DNA of 64,000 nt from Isoetes taiwanensis (GCA_021234155.1 JAJEKV010000297.1:1-64000), one strand, 5' to 3'. Shown: positions 12,790 to 24,400, numbered from the stretch's first letter. Translations and numbers: made by a program. Notes: generated by a model not told the origin, from the letters alone.

Positions 12790-12849
12790 TGCGCCATCGA
12801 GAGTGTAGGCCTCCCCAAACTTCCTAGCTGTCTGCTTGGTTTGAGCCAT
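12790..12849 (-). CDS. Histone H3 N-terminal tail start
   Basis: An ATG at 12849-12847 on the minus strand opens MAQTKQTARKF. Canonical H3 begins MARTKQTARKS, so residues 1-9 match except R2 to Q. K4 and K9 keep their places, while S10 is F. The sequence then leaves the H3 tail pattern. It lies about 460 bp upstream of the histone-fold ORF on the same strand, a far longer separation than in a normal 136-residue H3. A ten-residue near-identity at a start codon, next to an H3 fold, is very unlikely by chance. Confidence 0.88.
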
Positions 12850-13411
12850 ACTTAACGGTGTGGAAAATGGATGACGTAAGGCTGAGCAAGAGAGAGATGG
12901 TGGAGGAAAAGGTTGGAGGGAGAATGAGGTGTCAAGGATATTTAAAAAGGAGGGTCCCTGGGGATATTCCCTACTATTAATAAGCCTACTTATTAGCCCC
13001 CCTTATTAATTACACGAAAGTACCCTTATTATTAACATATATTTAATTTCTAATATACATACTTAAATTCGTATTATACCTTTAGAATTCCAAATTTCCT
13101 AATAGTTTGAAGTATAAATCATGGATTTTCGCCATTTTTCACTCGGGTCTCAGATTGGCATAATTCTTTGACCCATTTTAGGTGAAATTTGATGCGGATG
13201 CATAATTTTCACTCCAAATTTACTAGAAGGTGAACTTATTCATTTCTTCGTCTAACACTTAACCTAATTTCGGACCTACTACCTAGGAGAAAAAATTTTC
13301 CCCTATTTTCGAGGTTCGATGGTAGAAATTTTTAATTTCATACCCCTATAGGCCTGTTAGACTACTTTCATGGTTATGGTCAGTGCTAGTTCCTGGTCAA
13401 CCAAGAACATC
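12850..13411 (-). other. Leader of the LTR element
   Basis: About 560 bp between the PBS and the H3-like start. It is AT-rich at 12960-13340 and no coding signal is visible. In LTR elements this region holds the packaging and dimerisation signals, but no specific site can be named. Confidence 0.6.
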
Positions 13412-13423
13412 GCTCGGATACCA
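13412..13423 (-). other. Primer-binding site for initiator tRNA-Met
   Basis: The minus strand reads TGGTATCCGAGC one base inside the upstream LTR. The 3' end of plant initiator tRNA-Met pairs with TGGTATCAGAGC, so 11 of 12 positions match. This is the usual primer of Ty3/gypsy and Ty1/copia elements and proves the minus-strand orientation. Confidence 0.9.
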
Positions 13424-13424
13424 T

Positions 13425-15073
13425 TGTGACGCTCCCTGCTAAACATCTGCACCGGTGGTATACTCGGAGGAAATCCCCATCCGGTCCACGCAGCCTTGCG
13501 GGGCCCTCCGTCTATCCACTTTTCGAGATGATCATAGTGCGGGGGAAAGGGATTTTCTGAAGGTGTCTTGCGTGCCCTTCCCCTATGGGCTCCTATCACA
13601 GCGGAAGCATAAACATCGTCAGAACTAGCAACTAGCAATACAACATACTACCTCGAAGGGTAGCTCATCCACATATCCATAGGTGCAAAGAACATAATCA
13701 TATGCCATAAAACATGAGAGCTCCTACCCGTGGCTCCGACACATAGGGAAGTCGACTGACTGGTAAGGCCTCAAGATAGAACAGACCGAGTCATAACAAT
13801 GGCGGGGCTGGCATAAGACAATGGCTAGGGTTGACCACTCCATCCGCCCCTCCTGTGCATACTTTGCAGATGGGCTAGATCAGGCTCTGGCATGACTCTA
13901 ACCTTCGGGATCACGCCAATCCCATGGCATCACCCATCGGGACTACTCCAGGTTGCATCTCCCTGGTCCGTCGAGGTAGGAAGGGTTGCATCTCCCCTTC
14001 CCGGGGTCTAGAGGTTCCACGGGCGGCTAGAGAATCGTGGCGACACACGATTCATACCCGACTGAACCCCCCAAAACAAGAGCCAAGCCGACACTTGCAA
14101 CTCTTGAGGCCGGGCGACACCATCGCCCGAGGAGGTGTCCGGACCCATGCTCGGCCCTGCAGTGACCAGACCATAAGCCTAGCCCACTATGGGATCCCAG
14201 TAGCCCCCACTCGGCGGGGATCCTCCCTCCGCGTGCCTCTAGCCCGTTGTGTAGTCTTTGAGTCACATCATAGCCTCCATAGCCCGGTGGGTTCCTATGC
14301 ACAGGCCGCAACTAATAGGAACTAAGGAATCTACACTAGGAGCATACTACATATGGCCCTAGGTCTCTACCCCCCTTCCCAATACAAGAGGAGCAACATG
14401 ATCAACCAGCATCACATACATCACATCATGATCAATATCGATCTCATATGAACATCTTAACCTAATCATACATAGCTAACTAACAGTTAGGGTTCCTTGA
14501 TTAGGGTTCAAGATGTTCAACAAAGGATCTAGGGTGGCTCTACTCTAGACACAAATCACTAACCCATCTGGAGTGCTAACTTCCAGATGAACTAACATGA
14601 ACTCTACTCAACCTACCTCCTCCAGAAGCACTTCCTCCCATCCCTGGCGTCTCCATGCTCCTTGACGTGGGTCGAAAGCTTGCTCCCTCAACGATCATGC
14701 ACACCTTCCAGGGGCTGCTGCTCCAGGCTAGCCTATGACGAACGATGCTCGAAACGGGGTCTCGGGCACGTAGATGAGTCTCTGGGTGCTAGGGCTGGAA
14801 AAGAGGCCTAGGGTTAGGGTTTATGTTAGTATAGGTTGGGTCCACATGGGATGCCACGTGGCACCACTAGGGTGAGGCCATGTGGCGGTTGCCCCAAAAG
14901 GATAAGGCCATGTGGAAATGGGCCTTATCCTAAGGTTATCTAAGTTAAACAATTAACTTAGATGTGCACCCCTTGCCACTTTCTAAGGCATACGAGGCTA
15001 CATAAGTAGACTTGTATGGTGACGGGTCCAGGAATATACGTATTTATAGCGTATATTCCCCTGGAATGTCACA
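13425..15073 (-). repeat. LTR, upstream copy in element orientation
   Basis: It begins TGTGACGCTCC and ends GAATGTCACA on the plus strand, with perfect TGTGAC/GTCACA inverted termini. It aligns with 2832-4481 along its whole length. Confidence 0.93.
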
Positions 15074-15078
15074 GATAT
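15074..15078. repeat. Target-site duplication of the LTR element, right copy
   Basis: GATAT follows the LTR end and matches 2827-2831. The L1 ORF1 resumes directly after it. Confidence 0.9.
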
Positions 15079-15460
15079 CAAGGAAGACAAGGCTGAATAC
15101 AATATCATTGATTTCCAAGATAAGTATATTCCAGATAAAGGTATTTTCTTCCAATTCCCCTCAAAAGTGGTGATTAGAGTCGACCCTATTAATATGACTA
15201 TCTCGACTATGGATCTTGGTATCTCAACCCTAGATTTTGATAAATTTGGCAAATATGAGGAAACCAGGAGGGATGACTCAGAAGAGGATGACTTTGAATT
15301 CCGAGTCAATAGCAAGACTTCCACCCTGGAAGACTTGACCTGGTCTACAATCAACAACAGAAGGAAGAGAGGTAAGAAAAATTTCAAAGAATACTCTTTG
15401 GGACCTCCAAGAAGATCACCAAGAAAGATCCTCCCCCCCTCCAATGGATATAAGTCTTAA
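15079..15460 (+). pseudogene. L1 ORF1, 3' part
   Basis: The frame continues from the interrupted ORF1: acidic and serine-rich (ETRRDDSEEDDFEFRVNSK) followed by a basic tail (NNRRKRGKKNFKEY) and a stop at 15458-15460. This acidic-then-basic C-terminus just before ORF2 is usual in plant L1s. It overlaps the ORF2 start by 17 bp, which suggests translation of ORF2 by reinitiation, as known for LINEs. Confidence 0.75.
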
Positions 15461-18400
15461 AGGCATAACTTGGAATATCCAAGGCATCAATTCTAATATC
15501 AAAAGAGGTAGATTGAAGGTTCGCCTCTCTTCCATGAATCTGGATTTCCTTTTCTTTCAAGAGCACAAGATTTATGATGACAACATTAATTCCATTATTA
15601 AAGATGTAGCATTGGTCTCTCAAAGCTAACAACACTTCTGCAGGAATCACTATAGCTTGGAGCAACAGGCTTAACTTTGCTGACATTCAGATGGTAAATG
15701 ACAACAGCTTTTATCAATGTTTATGCTTACCATCAGCCCCCGAAAAGAGTCAACCTTTGGGAAGTCATTAATAGGAGTCTAAAGAGGATTCCTTATGATG
15801 AGTGTATTCTAGCAGGAGATTTTAACATGGTCACCCATAGCTATATGAGAAGTGCCAATTTTAGGCCCCTGACTGATAATGAATTTGCTAGCTGGAATTC
15901 TCTTCTTCACTCTCATCATCTCTCTCTAACCAGAGTAACCCCCCACTATTACAGTTGGAGTGACCATAGGGATCAGCCTGTCTGCTGCCTTCATGATAGA
16001 TTTTAGCTCAGTGAGGCCCTCTGGAACAATAGCACTAGGGTCACCAATTTAACCAACTATACTATTTCTGATCATTTTCCTCAGCTCATTAGCATCTGTG
16101 GTAACACTGCTCAAAGAAAACGAAATTCTTTTTTTAAACTCAATACTAATCTCCTTGAGCTTGATGACTTCATGCCTAATCTGCAACAGGTTGTTTCTCA
16201 AGAGAGAAAACCTAATGGTAACACAGGCTGGATGGATTGGTGGGTGAGGGTTTCCAAAAGAATCAAGAATTGGCTCAAGGTTTGGGGAAAGGAAGTCCAT
16301 AGAAGTAACACTTGCTCATTTCTGAGGATTTGAGATCCCAGTTGGACTTAGCCCATGATCGGCACAAAGATGAAATCAAAATTGAGGATAGAAAGAGAAG
16401 AGATCGAAATTGCCGGGGAAATTTGGAAAATTAAAGCAAAAGGTAAAAAGAGCTCAAAGAAGATGAGAGAAGCAATTCGAAATATTTCTTCATCAAAGCT
16501 AAGGGAAGGATTAAGAGAAATCACATCTACAGTATCCTTTGGGAAGGCAATAGCATTGACAATGATATGCAGCTCAAGGATCTTTGAACTCACTTCTCCA
16601 GGATTATGGGGACTGAGAAAAATATTCGAAGGGAAGATATTGAGAATTTTGTGTGTATTCAAGAAAAAGTTACTGATCTGATGAATGACAGACTTTCCAG
16701 GCCTTTTAGTAATGAGGAAATGTTGAAGGTTCTTCAGGGAATGGAAAATGGTAAAACTCCAGGCCCTGATGGTCTCCCAGCTGAATTCTTCAAGAAATCA
16801 TGGGATATTCTGGGTATGGATATAGTATCCCTTGCTAATGAATTTTTGATGACTAAGAAGCTGGACTGCAGGATCAACACAAGTCTGATTGCCCTCATCC
16901 CAAAGATTGAACTCCCAGCTACTTTTTCTGACTATAGGCCTATCTCCCTAACCAATGTGGTCTATAAGTTAATTGCAGGTACCATTGCTGCCAGGCTCAA
17001 GCCCATCCTTGAGGAAGTTATCAGCAACACTCAAAGTGCCTACTTGAGAGGCAGGTATATTCTAGATAATGTTGCTGCTGCTTCTTTAGGAATCTCTTGG
17101 GCCAAAGACTCCAATCAGTCAATTGGCCTCCTCAAATTGGATATTACAAAGGCCTTTGACACTGTAAGTTGGACTGGTGTTGCAAAAAGCTTGGTTTCTC
17201 TGATAATGTTATTTCTGTCTTCCAAGCCATTCTTAGCAATTCCAGATCTGTTGTTCTCATAAATGGGGAGTGTAGCCCTTTCTTCGACATTAAAAGGGGG
17301 GTTAAGCAAGGCTGCCCCCTTGCACCCTTCCTCTTCCTGATTGTAATGGAAGGTCTAAACAGCCATCTCAAGAGAGCCAAAGATTTACATCTAATTAAAG
17401 GTCTTAGCCTTCCCTTCCAGGAGGCAGGAGAAATCTTAAATGTTCACTTTGCAGATGACACTTTTCTCTTTCTTCATTTAGAAGCACACTCCATTCAGCA
17501 CACTTAAACTATTTTAGAAGATTTTGGCAAGTGCTCGGGATGCAAAATCAACCCTGCCAAGACCAAGCTTATCTCAAGGCATCAAGAGGAGGGCGAGCAA
17601 GCAGCTACAAACTTGGGTTGTATGTACCTCTCTCCCACTACTAAAACTAAAATTTTAGGCATCCCATATGCTATTAGAACTAATGCTTGTGAGCTTTGGG
17701 ATGACTTGATTGACAAATTTTATAGAAAAGTAGACTCCCTAAATTCTAAATTCCTTTCTAAAAATGGGAGAGCCATTTTGGCAAATTCAGTCATCTCCTC
17801 CTCTCAGGTTTATCAATCCTCCATTATGGTGGCCCCTAAGAAGGTTCTGACCAAAATGCAAGGTATTATTGGTAGGTTTATTGCAGGAGGGTCAAGCAGG
17901 AGGTGCTGGATCCCCATCTCTATGGAAGAATGTTGCAAGCACAAAAAGTTGGGAGGTTTGGGAGTTATTAATATTGAGAAGCAGGCTACTGCTTTGGCTG
18001 CTAAGTACTTCTACAGAGCCTGTAATAACCAAATCAATCACCCTGTGAACATTCTTATCTCCCATTATGTCAGTAAATGCCACCCCTTTGGCTGGAGGAA
18101 TCTCAAAATGCAGCTGCCCCATAGCATTTACTTCGACTTTACCATTCCCACTACAGTGCCTTTGATTATCAAAAAGTGGATCAGGGCATGGCAAAAGGTA
18201 AAGGGTATGTATACATGGAAGGAAGGTCTTTCTCAAGATCAACCAATTTTCTGGAGCCCCTCTCTCATTCTGGATGACCCTAATACCTGGCTGGCTGCTA
18301 ATTTTCCTACTCTAGCCAAGCAATGGACCAATAAGGGAATTATTTATATAAGGGACATTACTGATAATTTTGTTTATCAGGATTCCAGCATTGCAAATTT

Positions 18401-19028
18401 AGGAGATGATTCCAGGCAGCTTTTTAACAGTATCACCCAAAGGTTGGAAGTTGGAGTTTGGCATGACACAGATGTTCTTTGGCACATCAATGAATTCTGT
18501 GGATATAGAGTAAACTTGGCTTACAGGTACCTCAATAGAGGCCAAGAGAATTCTATCCACAGAAAATGGAATATTGATCCAGACAGAGCTTCCAGGAACC
18601 TGAGATTCATGTGGAAGAGTCCAATTCATCCAAAGATCAAGGCCTTTATGTGGCAGCTATGGCATAAAGCTTTAGCCACAAACAGAAAAAGATGGAGGCT
18701 AAAGATGTCTGATTCTAATATATGTGTTAGGTGTATGCAGGATCGGGAAGATGAAGAACACCTATTTAAAAATTGCTTATGGGCAGAATGGACTTTGGAG
18801 CTGGCAGAAACTGGGTTGAACATTCCTGGATTGGCCAATATGCAAATTGATGAAATTTTCTTCCCTGAGAACCCAGTGGAATGGAGGAGATACATTCTTC
18901 TTTGGAGAATGTGGAAAGGAAGGAATACCCTGATCTTTAAGGAAGAAATTATCTGGCCCAATGCCATCATTAAGCAAGCCCAATATGATATAAATTGGGT
19001 TTTGGAAATCTTCGGGAATCAGAACTAA
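15444..19028 (+). pseudogene. L1 ORF2: AP endonuclease, reverse transcriptase, zinc-binding C-terminus
   Basis: ORF2 starts MDISLKGITWNIQGINSN, the APE endonuclease start, then FFQEHKIYDD (catalytic E), AGDFNMV near 15820 and YSWSDHR near 15950. Reverse transcriptase follows: GKTPGPDGLPAEFFK (about 16750), LIALIPK and DYRPISLTNV (about 16890-16960), LDITKAFDTVSW (17137-17172), GVKQGCPLAPFL (about 17300) and FADDT (17448-17462), so the catalytic aspartates are kept. From 17613 a 471-residue open frame holds the thumb and C-terminal region, with the zf-RVT pattern IHPKIKAFMWQLWHKAL and C..C...EDEEHLFKNC. Breaks: frame changes near 15620-15700, near 16010-16600 and at about 17170, plus an in-frame TAA at 17505-17507. 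The protein would be about 1190 residues. Confidence 0.92.
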
Positions 19029-19612
19029 GTCCTAATCCCTTTATCTAATGTTAAATTTGTCTTTGTGTGCAGGAAACACTCTGATCATGTTCAAAAGATT
19101 GAGGTGGAGAAGGATGAATCTCCATGCGAATGCTAATGGCTAACTGATTCGGGTGGAAATACCAAAAGCGAGCACGGGGATAATTGTCAATGCAAGCGTA
19201 CACCTGACTTGCTTACTTGGATGAAAGAAGATACATTACGTATGCGACCAAGGATAAAAGGACAGATTCAATCAGGGGAAGGCCCATATGTGTAAATGCC
19301 CCTTCTTGCTTGTTCATTGTTGCCAACAAGGGCATGGGAAGGAAAGACCATTCCAAAAGAGAGCCAAAGAAAAGGAGGTACTCGGGCGAACATTGACCAC
19401 TGCCTCTCCAGAATTATCTAACTGTCTGAAACTACCAGATACTTATAATTATGCTTATGTCTTTTGGTTAGTTTAACTTCATCAGGGTTTTCGACCTACC
19501 CTTTCCTAAAGGTCTTCCTTTTTCAAAAAAGCATCATATAGCTTTTTTTTTGAACTATGTACTTTATCATACACTCTTAATACATACTTAAGCCTTCAAT
19601 TAAAAAAAAAAA
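19029..19612 (+). other. L1 3' UTR and A tail
   Basis: 584 bp from the ORF2 stop to an 11-base A run at 19602-19612. No gene is visible; the 62-residue ORF at 19288-19476 lies wholly inside the UTR. Confidence 0.8.
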
Positions 19613-19628
19613 GATTTACTTGCAAGAT
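19613..19628. repeat. Right target-site duplication of the L1
   Basis: GATTTACTTGCAAGAT, identical to 347-362, directly after the A tail. Confidence 0.93.
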
Positions 19629-19795
19629 ACCCAAATCAAGATAACATAGCATTGTTTGAGAGTAGAACCTTTGAACAAGCAACCCAGAAGTTACTATATA
19701 TAAAATTGTTTTTTGTAAATTAAATGTGAATTATTTGCAAGATATCCAGACCAAGGTAACATAGCATTGTTTGAGAGTGGAACCTTTGAAAAAGC
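19629..19795. repeat. Tandem duplication that hosts the L1
   Basis: The target of the L1 was one copy of a roughly 115-bp direct repeat. Copy one is about 298-346 plus 19613-19678; copy two is about 19681-19795. Shared phrases are 'acccagaagtta', 'tttttgtaaatta', 'tttgcaagat' and 'aacatagcattgtttgag'. Confidence 0.75.
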
Positions 19796-20680
19796 ATACG
19801 GGTTGTTTACAAAAGGAAGTACGATTTGGAAGCATTTAAGGAATGTTTTCCTTTCTCAGAATTCAGATACTCATATATAGTATGAATCTATCTAATGCTA
19901 AACCTTTGGTTAAAATGTAAATGGTTAACTTTGAAAATAGAATTTGCCTGGCACTTTCCTACACATCTACCTAGATGAATGCCAGCATAAATATTTGACA
20001 TAAGCACATATGCCGGAGCATGACTGTTGTTGATGCTTTACAAGATAAAAACAACAAAATGAAAACCAAGCAAACACACCCTCAGGCCACCGGAGGGCAA
20101 CCCTCCATGCGCAGCACCTTGTTTCTTTAGCCGGAGCTTGTATTCTGAGTTCCTACTTTGACCGGAGCATCAGAGCTTCTGTGATTGCTCAGTAATATTG
20201 TGTTTGATCATTGGGCAAAGCATCTTAAGTTATGAGCTTCTTCCATTTTGCTGCCGTTGTTTCAAGGAAAAGCTTAGCGCCATATACAAGGCGGAGAGGT
20301 TAAAGGAGGCATCCAAGATTTGGATGAGATTGATCAGAGGGATCCCCATAACAACTGCAGGCCTGCACAATAATCTCTCTTGCTAGTTTAGCATGGCAGT
20401 TTTTGTTTGCCACAGGACTTATGACAGCATCCTCTATTGCCTGGCAGCCTTTCGTTCCACAGAATGAAAAATATAAGAAATATGTTCCGGTAATCTCTGT
20501 TGGGGGCTTAGTGTGCTGCCTAAGAAAATCTCCTCCTCATCTAGAAATATGCATATGCAATCGAAGGACAAAGAATGAATCCGCCAGGACGAATATCACA
20601 GAATCGAATATCACAGCTGCGGATTTTGCAGCAGAGCTAGAGCTTGGGCTATCGGAGCTCAATTATAATTTGTAAGTGCT
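19796..20680. other. No gene recognised; possible 5' end of the second LINE
   Basis: Short plus-strand frames at 20198-20386 and 20403-20675 show no known domain. The second frame ends in an acidic stretch (AADFAAELELGLSE). It may belong to the 5' UTR or a decayed start of the LINE that follows. Confidence 0.4.
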
Positions 20681-20789
20681 TCCAATAAGTCTGCGCCTAG
20701 GGTCTCCAGTCTGCACATAGGGTCTGTGCCTATAGGGGGTTTTCTACTTTCGTATAGGACCTAAGAAGAAGGGATCACCTGCCGGGGTG

Positions 20790-21480
20790 ATCTCTTAGAG
20801 TATGATGGAGACTCGGCTTCTCTTATTGCAGTAATTCAAGAGCTTAAACAGGAAATGATAGAGCTAAGATCGGAGGTCTCAGGAATGCAGAAAGTCCTGG
20901 ATGATCTGGTACTTCAAAATTCGAATTTGAAACCCCAAAATATTGAGCATTCTACTGCTATGTAGAAACCACCCAATCATTACAGTGAACAAATTGAAGC
21001 ACCTGAAGGAAAGCTGGCATCGTTGGTGGCAGAAACCACCAAGGAACAGATGATCTGGCATCATGAATTTGTCTCATCTGAGTGGGCAGACAAGAAATCA
21101 GATCAAAGAACATCAAAATCTTAGGCATTCTTGAACCTGAAAATGAAAATATCACTGATACAAGTACACGGTTTTTTTACAGAGACAATGCATCTGCATG
21201 AGCCTGGGTGTGTTTCAGCAAAAACGGTAGGGAAAATAGGGTCCTACACCCGCCCTATCATAGTTAAATTTAGGAGCAAGGAGAACCGATAGAGTACTGC
21301 AAAATAGGAGCTCGCTTAAAGGAGAAAGAATCTGGCTAGATATGGATCTAACTCCAGCCCAGTTGGAGAATAGGAAGAAAGAATGGATGAAGGTAAAGGA
21401 GGCCAGAGCATCAGGATTTGTAGCATATTTGATCAAGGAGGCAAAGCAGTTGTAACAAACAAGAAAAGGAGCTAGGAAAC
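20790..21480 (+). pseudogene. LINE ORF1-like protein with coiled coil and RNA-binding domain
   Basis: The plus strand first reads a heptad-like coiled coil (AVIQELKQEMIELRSEVSGM near 20830). At 21240-21440 it then reads PIIVKFRSKENR and ARASGFVAYLIKEAKQL, the pattern of the RRM plus C-terminal domain of L1 ORF1p ('RPIIVKF...R..L......L.G..I.I.EDLS...R..R'). ORF1p coats LINE RNA as a trimer in animals. Plant L1s normally have a different ORF1. Several stops interrupt the frame. Confidence 0.6.
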
Positions 21481-21489
21481 TGGGGCCTT

Positions 21490-24400
21490 GAGAGTGAGTC
21501 TGTGGAATGCACATGGACTCAATCAGACAAAGATTAATGCTATGATGGATGGATATCTGGTTAAAAAATGATATATTATTGTTTACAAAGACATGGGCGC
21601 ATCAATTTCGTCCATTACCTGATATTTGTGGCTTCGATTTGATTAACCAAGTCTGGAATGAAAACGTACCAGGAGCAGGCCGTGGCTTTGGTGGCATAGT
21701 AGTTTACAGCAAATCACATTTGAAGCTAGAGGTGCAGGCTGTCAAGCGAGATCCAGATAATCAATATGTGTGGCTATATGTAAAGACAAAAAGGTTAGAT
21801 TTGTTTTTTAGCTGTATGCTATTTTGCACCACTTGCTGCCTCGGTATATAATAAGGGATTGCTAAACAAAGTAGATCCTTTTAATAACCTGTGCTCAGAT
21901 GTCTTGCACTTCAGCGCTCTTGGAGAGATCCTAATTTTAAGAGATTTTAATGGGCACACGGGTGAGAAGCAAGCAAAGACATACGCTGATATCCCAGATG
22001 CAAACTTGGATGAGATTGTAGATCCAGTCTATGTGAGAACATCCGAAGATAATATGTCCAACATCATGGGTGAATTGGTTTTAGAATTTGGCACTGTGTA
22101 TGGGCTGAAAATCATAAATGGCATAGACCGTTTTGTGTAGTCAGGAAAGTTCACATTTTCAAGCCATTCTGGATCCAGCACAATAGATTATTTGATGGCA
22201 AAAGATGTGCATATGATTAGGGACTTCTGGAATGGAGAAAAGCTCCCAGAATCTGATCATAAACCTTTGTTTATGATGCTTAAAACATGCTCTGAGACTG
22301 ATGTACAGTAGCAGCCCTTTCATCCAAGGATCAAAGTAAATTATAATATGCATAAAGCATACGAAAATTACCTTGAAAACTTGCTAGAACAAGCCGCATG
22401 ATCAGGACAATTTGCAGCAGATGCTAATCATTTCACTGGATTGCTATTGGATGCTGCAAAAGAGACCTTTGGTGTAACCAAAAAACGCATTTGTGGTAGA
22501 CCATGCAATGCATGGTGGGATGAGGAATGCCGGATAGCTAGAAACAGATTGCCAAAAGGTTGCATATGAAAATGAAATGGTAGAAGCAACTTTTGAGGAA
22601 AAAGAAGCATGATTACTATAATGAAAGGCAAAAAGAGCTGACAGAGCAGCTCAAACACACACCAAAAGCTTTTTGGGATATGTATAGAGGCAGATTTGAG
22701 CACAGTAGTTTAGATGAAGATCTTGTTCTTTGAAACTAGTCAAAGACCTGTATGAAAAGAATGGTCATAATAGCATGCCAAAACTGGTCTCTAGTGCTTG
22801 TATTGTTTTTACAGAGTCTGAAGTAAATGAGACAATAAGTAACATGTGATTTGGAGACAAAGCATGTAAAGGAGACAAAGCATGTGATTTGGATGGAATA
22901 TGTGTCGAGCTCCTAAAATGGGGAGGACAGAGGACATTGTCTATGCTTACATACTTGATAAATGAAGGGATCAAAAATGGTTTGCCAGATAGCTGGAGGA
23001 CTAACAGGATCCACCCAATTCACAAAGCAGGAGATAAAAGAGATATGGCAAATTACAGAACAATCCTTATTGGAAGTACCTTTGCAAAAATCATGGGCAG
23101 TCTTTTGGAATATAAACTTAGCTCTTGGGCAGAAGAGAATAATAAGCGCTCTCCATGTCAAGCGGGTTTTAGGAAAGGACACAACACCTTAGACCATGCT
23201 CTAGCACTCAGAGTATTGGTGGAGAAGGCTAGAAATCCGAATGCAACTTTGTTTGTGGCGTTCATTGAGTTTGCAAAGGCATTTGACTCTGTTCCGAGGG
23301 ATAAGTTAAGTGAGAGAATGGTACGGTTTGGGGTCCCTGAAGAAATTAGAGAAGCCATAGCCCAGCTATACTCAGAAGTATTGATTAAAGTCTCTATGAA
23401 TGTAAGCACACTAGTGAGAAGCACAGTTGGGGTACGTCAAGGATGTCCGCTATTTCCAACTGTATTTGGCATATTCATAGATGAATTAGAAGAATGGCTG
23501 AAAGATCAATCATTATTGGGCACGCAAATAGGTACGTATCTTATCCAGCTTTTATTATATGCGGATGATGTAGTGCTGTTAGCGAATAAAAAACAAGTAT
23601 TACAGCAGCATTTGCATGGGCTGGAACAGTTTTGTATTGCAAAAGGGATGAAGGTGAATGTGGCTAAATCAAAAATCATGGTATTTGGAACTAGGTAGAG
23701 ACCGGATTTTTTATACTAGGTTCACTGGAAATAGTGGATTGCTACAAATATCTAGGCATTGATTTTGCTTCAAATTATAGTTGGAAAGAATGTATAAAAA
23801 GAAGAGTCACAGGAGATAAATCAGCTCTATACAGCATGCTGTCGAAGTGTAACAAAGCATCTTTAGTTCATTGGGGGCTGAAAAAAACACTTTTCAAGAC
23901 TCTGGTACAAACGGGTTGTTGTATGGTACACTGGTGTGGGGGGCAGGATGCTCAAATAGGCTATGGAGCCAAATAGAATCTGTGCAGAAAATGTTTTTGC
24001 GAGAAGAGCTTGGGATCAAAGCTCAAACTCCATATGCAATAATGCTTAAGGAAGCCGGGATGCTATCCTTGAAGCTTAAAGCATTATATCAATCTGTGAA
24101 TTTTGTGAATAGGCTCACAGAGTTCAAATCGAATCTCTTATCAAGCTATGGCAAATTCAGAGCAAGGATGGCTAAGAGACTTCTGGAACGGCGAATAAGT
24201 GGGGACTGTCAGAAGCAAATTGGCCTAGTGACAAAAAGGAGGCTAGAACCTTACTGGAAAGGCTTGCAATAGATCGTTTATGGACAGCCCCAGGTAGAAT
24301 GGTTCATTACAGAGGAAAAGTAAATATCATGACAGATTACAAAAGTCAAGCTTATCTATGCTCGGATATTCCAAAAGCATATAAGCAAATTATAGCCAGA

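Larger units (their letters stand above)
2832..15073 (-). mobile_element. Chromovirus (Ty3/gypsy LTR retrotransposon) with histone H3-like cargo
   Basis: A 12.24-kb LTR element on the minus strand is nested in ORF1 of the L1. It has LTRs of 1650 and 1649 bp, an initiator-Met PBS, a polypurine tract and a GATAT TSD. Element order from 15073 downwards: LTR, PBS, leader, H3-like cargo, spacer, gag-like region, pol remnants (RT about 8.0-7.4 kb), integrase end with chromodomain (about 6.3-6.0 kb), 3' untranslated region, PPT, LTR. Pol is broken in many places (well over ten), so it is a fossil. AT-rich parts of the two LTRs are nearly identical while GC-rich parts differ often, so I call it moderately young, with the caveat given in the findings. 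Confidence 0.93.
363..19612 (+). mobile_element. Full-length plant L1 LINE, split by a nested LTR element
   Basis: A plant-type L1 retrotransposon runs from 363 to its A tail at 19602-19612. Without the nested LTR element (2832-15073 plus one TSD copy) it is about 7.0 kb, full length for the family. It has a 5' UTR, ORF1, an ORF2 with AP endonuclease, reverse transcriptase and C-terminal zinc-binding region, a 584-bp 3' UTR and a perfect 16-bp TSD. ORF1 and ORF2 overlap by 17 bp (ORF2 ATG at 15444, ORF1 stop ending at 15460). ORF2 is spread over several frames, so this copy is dead. The unbroken TSD and recognisable protein suggest moderate age. It was in place before the LTR element arrived. 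Confidence 0.92.

Noticed and set aside
12405-12827. 140-residue plus-strand ORF, serine and arginine rich
   Set aside because: It is antisense to the H3-like region of the LTR element; composition is explained by that strand.
13924-14325. 133-residue ORF and antisense partner inside the LTR
   Set aside because: Lies wholly in the LTR and the equivalent frame is not maintained in the other LTR copy.
14998-15686. Minus-strand ORFs of 148 and 100 residues
   Set aside because: Antisense to L1 ORF1/ORF2 coding sequence with clear plus-strand homology.
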